This document shows, in pieces, positions 14,781-20,186 of a stretch of DNA of 20,186 nt. Made by a program: the position numbers and the translations under genes. Under the pieces are notes generated by a model, which was given only the letters and a program-made list of their open reading frames with translations, had not been told where the DNA came from and searched no databases. The stretch is from JBOGGX01 sp050744245 (lineage in GTDB: Bacteria > Actinomycetota > Acidimicrobiia > Acidimicrobiales > JBOGGX01). Numbering within the stretch: the stretch's first letter is position 1; the number at the start of each line of letters is the position of its first letter. The stretch is taken from positions 1 to 20,186 of the forward strand of contig JBOGGX010000025.1 of NCBI GenBank assembly GCA_050744245.1. The letters run 5' to 3'.

Positions 14781-15619
14781 CGCGTCGGCCCCCCTTCCTT
14801 GCGGCACGCGTTGCGGCACTCGCCGACACCCGCGATGCGCGTCACCACCACGTCACCGTCGTTGAGGAACACCGGGGGCGTGCGGCCCGCGCCGACGCCG
14901 CCAGGCGTCCCCGTGGCGATCACGTCGCCCGGCCGCAGGGTGATGATCGTCGAGACGTAGGCGACCAGCGCCGACGGCGGGAACACCACGTCGCCCGTGG
15001 TCGACTTCTGGCGGGTCTGCCCGTCGACCTCGCACACGATCTCCCGATCGATGTCGGCCGTCTCGTCGGCCTCCCGGACGGCGAGGTGGGGACCGAGGGG
15101 GGTGGTCGACTCGAACGTCTTGCCCTGGAGCCACTGCTGGGTGCGCCGTTGCCAGTCCCGGACGCTCACGTCGTTCAGCACGGAGAAGCCGGCGATGGCC
15201 GCGGTGGCCTCGTCGGTCCCGGCGTGGCGCACCTGGGTGCCGATCACCACGGCCAGCTCGGCCTCCCAGTCGACCATGTCCGACGCGGCGGGCAGGACGA
15301 TGTCGTCGTTCGCACCGATCAGGCTGTCCGTGAACTTGGCGAACAGCGTCGGGTGGTCCGGCGGGTCGTGAGCCATCTCGGCTATGTGGTTGCGGTAGTT
15401 GAGGCCGACGCAGACGATCTTGTCCGGGCGGGGGACGAGCGGCGCCAGGTCGGCGCCCTCGATGGGTCGCCGCCGGCCGTTCGCCCGCTCGGCCCGTTCC
15501 CGCCAGTCCGGCTGCCGCAGCAGTTCGCCGACGTCGGCCGGGCCGATCTCGACGAGACCGTCGTCGTCGACGCGGACCGCCCTCGTGGCTCCATCGGCCC
15601 GCACCGTGGCCAACCGCAT
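14777..15619 (-). CDS. Fumarylacetoacetate hydrolase-family protein
   Basis: The 280-residue protein has the short FAH N-terminal segment and the catalytic FAH domain: VCVGLNYRNHIAEM, PTLFAKFTDSLIG, the metal-binding DWEAELAVVIG (ExE), NDVSVRDWQ (Asp ligand), QWLQGKTFESTTPLGPH, and the C-terminal LRPGDVIATGTPGGVG loop. Family members hydrolyse acylpyruvates or decarboxylate or hydrate related diketo acids, usually in aromatic meta-cleavage or sugar-acid routes. The ATG at 15619 has a strong GAGGAGG ribosome-binding sequence (15627-15633, 7-base spacing), so this gene has a real leader, with a CATACT hexamer at 15663-15668 as a candidate -10. Coupled to the maoC-like gene. The reaction cannot be named from sequence. 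Confidence 0.92.
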   Translation of the reverse strand: MRLATVRADGATRAVRVDDDGLVEIGPADVGELLRQPDWRERAERANGRRRPIEGADLAPLVPRPDKIVCVGLNYRNHIAEMAHDPPDHPTLFAKFTDSLIGANDDIVLPAASDMVDWEAELAVVIGTQVRHAGTDEATAAIAGFSVLNDVSVRDWQRRTQQWLQGKTFESTTPLGPHLAVREADETADIDREIVCEVDGQTRQKSTTGDVVFPPSALVAYVSTIITLRPGDVIATGTPGGVGAGRTPPVFLNDGDVVVTRIAGVGECRNACRKEGGPTR

Positions 15620-15711
15620 CGTGCAGCCTCCTCGTCGTCGTCGGGATCGGGCCCGGCGTCGAAGTATGGCAGCTGCTCAAGCTCCGGCCAGGCCGGCGAG
15701 CGATCTCGGAG

Positions 15712-18126
15712 CTAGGTCCGGCGCCTGATGCCCATCACCGAAGGCCGCGGCGGCCCGAGCGGGTCGCCGGCACCGCCGTCGGCCACCGGCACGTTGCTCG
15801 GCCAGTTGCTGCCTCGAGGGATGGTGCGTTGCTGGTTGAACAGCCCACCGGCCAGATCGAGCAGCTCGATCGACCGGGACAGCGTCGAGGCCGGGGTGCC
15901 GTCGTTGATGGGCACGTCCTCGCACGGGTGCTGCACGGCGAGGATGAGCGTGTCGCCCGCGAACGTCGGGCCCGTCATCTCGCAACGGGGCGGCCCGTAG
16001 GCGAACGGGATCAGGAGCCCGGCGTCCGGGCCGGACAACGGCACGGTGAACATCCAGTTGGGCCCGAACACGCCGACGAGGGTGGCCGCCTGGTCGGGGT
16101 TGGCCGCGGCGTGGTCGATGACGATCGGCGTGGCGCCGGCCCCGAGCCCGAACCCGTTGTGGAGCCCGGTCGACATGTCGGTCACGCCCCACACGTGACC
16201 CTCCTGGTCAAAGGCCAGGTTGTCGACGTTGGCGAACCCGGCGCCGTCCTCGGCGCCGTCCTCGCCGCCCTGCCTGAACCGCTCCCACCTGAACGTCAGG
16301 CTCGAACCGTCGTCGGTCTCCTCGATGATCTTGTACAACCCGCCCGACGGCTGGGTGTCGGCCACGTTCGCGGTGTACTTGGTCACGGTGAAGACGTGGG
16401 AGTCGGGGTACCCGTCGCTGCCCGGGTTGCCGTCGGTGTAGGCGATGAACACCTCGAGCGGGTTGCGCGGGTTGATCTCGAGGTCCTCGGGTCGACCGGT
16501 CGGCGTCCCGCCGATGAGGTTGGCCACGGCGAAGGCGTCGACCAGCATCGCCCCCTGCGAAGCGTAGAAGTCGCTGGCGTGAGCCTGGGGCACGGTGCCG
16601 CCGAAGGTCCTGTAGCTCGGGATCGACGTCGCCTCGTTGGGGATCTCGCAGTTGAACAACCCGCCGTCGACGGTCTGCCCGGCGATGCCCGCCCGCCGGG
16701 GCAGGGCGATCCGACCGTTCCTCGTCGCCAACCCGTCGGGCCTGGACGCCCGCTCGACCTCCGACAGATAGGACGGCGTCAGCGGGTCGACCGGCTGGTC
16801 GAGGGCGAGCGGGATCCACCGCCCGGTGCCGTCCGGGTTGAAGCGGGCCACGAAGAGCGTCCCGTCGGCGAACAGGTCCCGGTTGGCCTTCGACGTCGGG
16901 CGCCGCACGATGCCAGAGCTGACGAACCGCCACGTGTGACCGCCCCGCCGGTCGTCGCCGAGATAGCCGACCAGCGGCGTGCGGGAGATGGCCCGCAGGG
17001 CGACGTTCTCGTGGCGGTAGCGGCCCATCCACGTGTGCTTTCTCGGATGCCACGACGGGTCGGACGGGTCGATCTCGACGATCCACCCGTACTTCTCCCC
17101 CACCAGACCGAACGTCTCGCCGGTGCTGCCGGGCACATACCCGGTCTGGGTGCCCGAGGGAAGCACGGCCTCGTTGACGCCGACGAAGAACGGCCCCGGA
17201 CTGGCCTGGAAGTTCTCCTCTGCGGTCAGCACCGTCCCCCACGGCGTGAAGTTGCCGGCGCAGTTGTAGCCGGTGCCGATGATCCGATTGCCGAGGCCGT
17301 CGGCGTTGACCCCGTCGAACACGTCGGTGGCGGCCGGGCCGGTGCCGATCATGTACGCCTGGTCGCCCTGCTGGTAGGCGCGCGGGCCCCACGACGTGAC
17401 GCCCTCGTACCCGTCGGACCTCTCGGCGTTGATACCAAGGCCGGACAGGCCGTGGATGCGCCGGCTCTTGCCGCTGGCCGTCGGGTGCAGCCGACCGGCG
17501 TCGTCCGGCTTGAGCCGGATGACCGACCCGCCGATGTTGTACATGAACTCGCCGTGGCGCTCCTCCGGCGTGAGCGGACGTCCGATCACGGGCTCGAAGC
17601 TGGTCGGGAAGGCGGCCAGGTCGGGCGGGGCCTCGCCCACGTCGTGATCGAACGGGAACGAGATGTACTCGTGATTCACCCAGAGGAACCCGGCCGAGCG
17701 GCCCGGTCCCCGAGGGAAGAAGGCGGTGTAGTCCGCGTTGTAGCCGACGTAGTGCTGGTCGAGCAGGCCTCCCGGCAGCGCGGGGAACACCCGGTCCCCC
17801 CACCGTACGATGAGGTAGCGCTCGAACTCCGGCGGCACCACGACGTCGTCGAAGGTGGTGTAGGCGGCGAGCGCCGGGTTGGCGGCCGGCGGCAGCGTGA
17901 CCCCGCCCATGCCGCCGGGCAGGAGGCTGCCGTCGGGCAGGAAGCTGGGCTTGGCCGTGTAGGCCTCGAGCGGATGGGGCAGCCGGACGGGTGTGAAACC
18001 CGAGAACACGGCCGCCGAGAACTGAGCCCCGGCCGGATCGAACCGCAGGTAGGGCCCGGCGACGGCGGCCCCTCCGGCTGCGCCGAGGAACTTCAGCAGC
18101 TGACGACGAGACAGGGTCGTGACCAT
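15712..18126 (-). CDS. PhoX-family (DUF839) Tat-exported phosphatase-like protein
   Basis: The 804-residue protein begins with a twin-arginine signal (SRRQLLKFLGAAGGAAVAGP) and is followed by the PhoX fold: FLWVNHEYI, GLSGLGINAERSDGYEG, the signature NCAGNFTPWGTVLTAEENFQ, DPSDPSWHPRKHTWMGRYRHE, and late blocks RPEDLEINPRNPLEVFIAYTD and FANVDNLAFDQEGHVW. PhoX enzymes are secreted Ca/Fe-dependent alkaline phosphatases that free phosphate from organic esters; many DUF839 proteins are uncharacterised. In the signature block the usual Cys-Glu-Glu is Ala-Glu-Glu here. ATG 18126 has a GGAGG-type ribosome-binding run in the 16 bases upstream. No recognisable Pho box was found. Phosphatase activity is inferred. 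Confidence 0.85.
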   Translation of the reverse strand: MVTTLSRRQLLKFLGAAGGAAVAGPYLRFDPAGAQFSAAVFSGFTPVRLPHPLEAYTAKPSFLPDGSLLPGGMGGVTLPPAANPALAAYTTFDDVVVPPEFERYLIVRWGDRVFPALPGGLLDQHYVGYNADYTAFFPRGPGRSAGFLWVNHEYISFPFDHDVGEAPPDLAAFPTSFEPVIGRPLTPEERHGEFMYNIGGSVIRLKPDDAGRLHPTASGKSRRIHGLSGLGINAERSDGYEGVTSWGPRAYQQGDQAYMIGTGPAATDVFDGVNADGLGNRIIGTGYNCAGNFTPWGTVLTAEENFQASPGPFFVGVNEAVLPSGTQTGYVPGSTGETFGLVGEKYGWIVEIDPSDPSWHPRKHTWMGRYRHENVALRAISRTPLVGYLGDDRRGGHTWRFVSSGIVRRPTSKANRDLFADGTLFVARFNPDGTGRWIPLALDQPVDPLTPSYLSEVERASRPDGLATRNGRIALPRRAGIAGQTVDGGLFNCEIPNEATSIPSYRTFGGTVPQAHASDFYASQGAMLVDAFAVANLIGGTPTGRPEDLEINPRNPLEVFIAYTDGNPGSDGYPDSHVFTVTKYTANVADTQPSGGLYKIIEETDDGSSLTFRWERFRQGGEDGAEDGAGFANVDNLAFDQEGHVWGVTDMSTGLHNGFGLGAGATPIVIDHAAANPDQAATLVGVFGPNWMFTVPLSGPDAGLLIPFAYGPPRCEMTGPTFAGDTLILAVQHPCEDVPINDGTPASTLSRSIELLDLAGGLFNQQRTIPRGSNWPSNVPVADGGAGDPLGPPRPSVMGIRRRT

Positions 18127-18168
18127 GATCGCCTCCCCCTCCAGCGGTCGCGGATGGCCTGAGCCATG

Positions 18169-18174
18169 ACCTTA
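18169..18174 (-). promoter_or_regulatory. Candidate -10 hexamer TAAGGT for the PhoX-family gene
   Basis: TAAGGT on the minus strand would give a leader of roughly 35-40 bases containing the purine-rich ribosome-binding run. No matching -35 box is evident. This gene differs from most promoter-proximal genes in the window in having a real leader. Confidence 0.35.
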
Positions 18175-18219
18175 CGGCACGCGCGGCGGGTGCGCCGGGC
18201 CGACGTCCCGCCGACCAGG

Positions 18220-18275
18220 CCCGAATGTTGGGTGGTTTTCGCGCCTATAGGCGCGATAACCACCCGAAGTTCGGG
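18220..18275 (-). repeat. Palindromic element, copy 2 (reverse), conserved ends with private stem
   Basis: Read on the minus strand, this 56-base element starts CCCGAACTTC and ends AACATTCGGG, matching the ends of the element at 3785-3839. Inside are 16-bp arms (18230-18245 and 18250-18265, one mismatch) with a TATA loop; the inner stem (CGCGCC/GGCGCG) is unrelated to copy 1. The shared right end extends inward: CCACC, one base, AACATTCGG in both. It lies in the 294-base gap between the PhoX-family and purU genes, whose other contents are the promoter at 18169, the sigma-factor remnant, and otherwise nothing recognisable. Confidence 0.75.
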
Positions 18276-18283
18276 TTGGTTCA

Positions 18284-18396
18284 GGTCTGAGCTACCACGA
18301 GATCGCCCAGGCCATCGGTGCGCCGGGGGAACCGGGCGTAGCCGGATCCACCGCGGCCGGGGCGCGGCTCCACAGGCCCTGGCCGGGCACCGCTGA
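18284..18396 (+). pseudogene. Degenerate 3' end of a sigma-70 (ECF-type) factor gene
   Basis: Around 18287-18325 one frame reads LSYHEIAQAIGAP, then a frame one base earlier reads RSRIHRGR, and the gene ends in ALAGHR and TGA at 18394-18396. Together these form the helix-turn-helix of sigma region 4.2 (pattern LSYxEIAxxLGxPxGTVxSRxxRGR). At least one base is missing near 18326-18328, and a compensating extra and missing G surround the GARLHR piece near 18359-18375. Everything 5' of region 4.2 is absent; palindromic copy 2 lies where it should be. It cannot encode a working sigma factor. Confidence 0.5.
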
Positions 18397-18420
18397 CGCA
18401 CCATGTAGCTGGCTGATTGC

Positions 18421-19276
18421 GTGTCGGCGACGTCGGAGGGCCGCTTCCTGCTGACGTTGTCGTGCGCGGATCGGCCGGGGATCGTCCACGCCGTCGCCGG
18501 CTTCCTGGTCGACCACGGCGGCAACATCCTGGCCAGCCAGCAGTTCGGCGATCCCGACAGGGACTGTTCTTCATGCGGGTCGAGTTCGAGACTGCGGTCG
18601 AGGCCGACGCCATCGGGCGCGACTTCGCCGACGCCGCCGCCGCGTTCGGCATGACGTGGGAGCTGCACCACGCGGCGGCGAGAACCCGCAGCCTGCTGCT
18701 GGTGTCCAAGCTGGGCCACTGCCTGAACGACCTCCTGTTCCGCTGGCATGCCGACCTGCTGCCGATCGATGTCGTCGCCGTGGCCTCGAACCACCGGGAC
18801 TTCGAGCGGCTCGTCGCCTCCTACGGCGTGCCCTACCACCACCTGCCGGTCACCCCGTCGACCAGAGACCGGGCCGAGGCCGCCCTCCGCCGGCTCATCG
18901 ACGACCACGATGCCGAGCTCGTCGTCCTGGCCCGCTACATGCAGCTGCTCGGCCCGGACCTGTGCCGCGACCTGAGCGGGCGCATCATCAACATCCATCA
19001 CTCGTTTCTCCCCAGCTTCAAGCGGGCCCGCCCGCATCACCAGGCCCACGACCGCGGGGTCAAGCTCATCGGGGCACCGCCCACTACGTCACCGCCGAGC
19101 TGGACGAGGGGCCGGTCTTCGAGCAGGACGTCGAGCGGGTCGACCACGGCCTGACGCCGGGCCAGCTGGCCGCGGCGGGCCACGACGTCGAATGCCACGT
19201 GCTGGCCCGGGCCGTGCGCTGGCACGCCGAGCATCGCGTCCTGCTCAACGGCCACCGCACGGTCGTCTTCCGTTAG
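18421..19276 (+). pseudogene. purU: Formyltetrahydrofolate deformylase with two frameshifts
   Basis: PurU hydrolyses 10-formyl-THF to THF and formate, balancing one-carbon pools. Three frames together give a complete protein of about 285 residues: ACT domain (LLTLSCADRPGIVHAVAGFL, GGNILASQQFGDPDR), formyltransferase-like domain (SKLGHCLNDLLFR, VVLARYMQLL, INIHHSFLPSF with catalytic Asn/His) and C-terminus (TAHYVTAELDEGPVFEQD, then VLLNGHRTVVFR). Frameshift 1 near 18557-18563 (an AGGG run that would read AGGGG) and frameshift 2 near 19068-19075 (GGGGCACC that would read GGGGCCACC) are each one missing base. The usual FKGAR is FKRAR here. Either a decaying gene or uncorrected sequencing indels; starts at GTG 18421. 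Confidence 0.85.
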
Positions 19277-19279
19277 CCT
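19274..19279 (+). promoter_or_regulatory. -10 hexamer TAGCCT for the XRE regulator gene
   Basis: TAGCCT begins with the purU stop codon (TAG, 19274-19276) and lies 9 bases before the GTG at 19289. This would leave a leader of at most two or three bases. No clear -35 box is seen. Confidence 0.35.
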
Positions 19280-19288
19280 CTCCCGGTC

Positions 19289-19702
19289 GTGGCCGTGGAC
19301 GACATCTGGAAGCAGCAGGCCGAGTCGTTCGGCCGCTACCTGCGCACCCAGCGCAAGCTCGCCGACCTCTCGCTGCGCGAGCTGGCGGCCATGACCGACG
19401 TGTCGAACGCCTACCTGAGCCAGCTCGAGCGCGGTCAGCACCAGCCGTCGGTCCGGGTGCTGCGGGCGCTGGCCGACGCGCTCGACGTCACCGCCCGGCA
19501 GATGGTGACCCAGGCCGGTCTGATCGACGACGATGCGGGCACCGCGGCCGCCGACGCCGGTGCCGACGCCGAGGCGTCGAAGCGCCCGGCCGGTTCCCGA
19601 TCGCTGACCGAGGGCGCCATCCTGGCCGACCCGCAGCTGAGCGACGAGCAGAAGCAGGCGCTGCTGGCCGTGTACCACAACTTTCTCGGGGTCCAGGGTT
19701 GA
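19289..19702 (+). CDS. XRE-family helix-turn-helix regulator, probable phasin-gene regulator
   Basis: The 137-residue protein has an N-terminal XRE/Cro HTH (residues 12-70: FGRYLRTQRKLADLSLRELA, VSNAYLSQLERGQHQPSVRV, LRALADALDV), an Ala/Asp-rich linker (about 80-100) and a C-terminal segment LSDEQKQALLAVYHNFLG that may dimerise or bind a partner. The next gene encodes a phasin-like protein and starts 31 bases later behind a perfect inverted repeat that begins at this gene's stop codon, so this protein is the natural candidate to bind there, like a PhaR-type regulator in role though not in sequence. The GTG at 19295 is an alternative start two codons in. Confidence 0.88.
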   Translation: MAVDDIWKQQAESFGRYLRTQRKLADLSLRELAAMTDVSNAYLSQLERGQHQPSVRVLRALADALDVTARQMVTQAGLIDDDAGTAAADAGADAEASKRPAGSRSLTEGAILADPQLSDEQKQALLAVYHNFLGVQG

Positions 19703-19735
19703 TGCGGTAACTCTTGCGTACTATAGTTACCGCAT
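19699..19735 (+). promoter_or_regulatory. Phasin-gene promoter with perfect 11-bp inverted-repeat operator
   Basis: TTGATG (19699-19704), 17-base spacer and TATAGT (19722-19727) form a good promoter; 6 bases later comes the ATG at 19734. The arms ATGCGGTAACT (19702-19712) and AGTTACCGCAT (19725-19735) are perfect inverted repeats with 12 bases between them, running from the XRE stop codon into the phasin start codon and covering both promoter boxes. Confidence 0.75.
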
Positions 19736-20039
19736 GCCCGACTACACCCAGACCTACCTCGACACCATCACCAAGAGCCAGGAAGTCACGCTCACTGCGG
19801 CCACCGCGTGGGCCGACCACGTGCAGGCCACGTGGGATTCCGCCGTCGCCCAGGCCAAGGCCGAGCCCCAGGTGCCCAACCCGGTCGACCTCGTCGGCGT
19901 CGCCTTCGACAGCATCGAGAAGCTGCTCGGCCTCCAGCGCGACTACTTCACCGGCTTGGCCCAGGCCTATGCCCCGCTGGTCGACCAGCTGGCGGCCGAG
20001 GCCAAGAACGCGGCCGAGACCCTGACCGCCAAGGCCTGA
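19734..20039 (+). CDS. Small phasin-like protein
   Basis: The 101-residue, helix-rich protein has a phasin-type core: NPVDLVGVAFDSIEKLLGLQRDYF (read as two parts, NPVDLVGVAFDSIEK and LLGLQRDYF) followed by a helical Ala/Lys-rich tail AAEAKNAAETLTAKA. Phasins coat polyhydroxyalkanoate granules; short actinobacterial relatives also resemble heparin-binding haemagglutinin-like surface proteins, so granule binding is an inference. No signal peptide or membrane helix. No PHA synthase is in the window. The ATG at 19734 is fixed by leaderless spacing from TATAGT. A short CTGAG-C-CTCAG repeat just after the stop (about 20037-20047) is too weak to call a terminator. Confidence 0.7.
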   Translation: MPDYTQTYLDTITKSQEVTLTAATAWADHVQATWDSAVAQAKAEPQVPNPVDLVGVAFDSIEKLLGLQRDYFTGLAQAYAPLVDQLAAEAKNAAETLTAKA

Positions 20040-20051
20040 GCCTCAGCCCGG

Positions 20052-20186
20052 TCACCACTCGACCGACGAGCCGGGCGATCCCGTCCGGCTCAACATGTCC
20101 AGGAACCAGTCCTTGTAGGACGCCTCCGGGTCGGCCTCGGCGCACGCCGCGTCGGCCATCCACCCGGGCGGGCTGATGATGTTCAC
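20052..20186 (-). CDS. 3' end of an unidentified gene, cut by the window edge
   Basis: On the minus strand the frame is open from the right edge for 44 codons to a TGA at 20052-20054. The codons nearly all end in G or C. The visible C-terminus reads GWMADAACAEADPEASYKDW, then FLDMLSRTGSPGSSVEW. I do not recognise the family, and the start lies outside the window. It is convergent with the phasin-like gene, with 12 bases between stop codons. Confidence 0.5.
   Translation of the reverse strand: MNIISPPGWMADAACAEADPEASYKDWFLDMLSRTGSPGSSVEW

Noticed and set aside
18169..18275. A Pho box upstream of the PhoX-family gene
   Set aside because: No direct repeats of a PhoB/PhoP type were found; only the palindromic element and a -10-like hexamer are visible.
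18284..18396. A methylated-DNA-cysteine methyltransferase remnant (SYHEIAQAIG resembles its SYGEIA motif)
   Set aside because: The Pro-Cys-His-Arg active site is missing, while the following RSRIHRGR fits sigma region 4.2 much better.
18421..19276. Programmed frameshifting in purU
   Set aside because: Two separate one-base deletions in short G/C runs without slippery heptamers or a known precedent in this family are better explained by decay or sequencing error.

Overview
This window comes from a high-GC, GTG-rich actinobacterial chromosome. The protein mix (PaaX-regulated aromatic acyl-CoA genes, MaoC-like and FAH-family enzymes, a Tat-exported PhoX-like protein, a phasin-like protein) and the many start codons lying only 6-9 bases after a -10 hexamer (leaderless style) suggest a free-living heterotroph, perhaps of the Acidimicrobiia type. 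The placement is inference. I see no tRNA, rRNA, CRISPR array, transposase or phage gene.

Layout. Left part (1-6470): 3' end of an HtrA-type serine protease without a PDZ domain; DEAD-box RNA helicase (-); DUF4126 membrane protein (+); ACT-domain protein (+); an orphan 3' gene end with one membrane helix; a 55-base palindromic element between convergent genes; M3 oligopeptidase (-); TetR regulator (-). Then comes a relic divergent gene pair (about 6575-6930): an ArsR regulator and an opposite-facing gene, both cut short on their outer sides, with the shared promoter and operator still intact.

Central part (6975-15619) is the metabolic core: malate synthase A, a PaaX-family repressor (-), and a divergent boxC-boxB-benzoate:CoA ligase operon, i.e. 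aerobic benzoate breakdown through benzoyl-CoA and its 2,3-epoxide. A 17-base palindrome covers the -35 boxes of both paaX and boxC. boxA (reductase) and boxD (semialdehyde dehydrogenase) are not here. A truncated alpha/beta-hydrolase end and a translationally coupled FAH hydrolase/MaoC pair (-) follow. The box route yields acetyl-CoA, succinyl-CoA and formate, so malate synthase next door fits acetyl-CoA assimilation.

Right part (15712-20186): a Tat-exported PhoX-family protein (-), a second copy of the palindromic element, a degenerate sigma-factor 3' end, a purU gene with two single-base frameshifts, an XRE regulator and a phasin-like protein separated by a perfect 11-bp inverted repeat that spans the phasin promoter, and the 3' end of an unidentified gene (-).

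The most notable non-coding observations are the two-copy palindromic element with conserved ends and a swapped stem, the divergent PaaX/box operator, the XRE/phasin operator, the window-wide leaderless promoter spacing, and a series of truncated gene relics.
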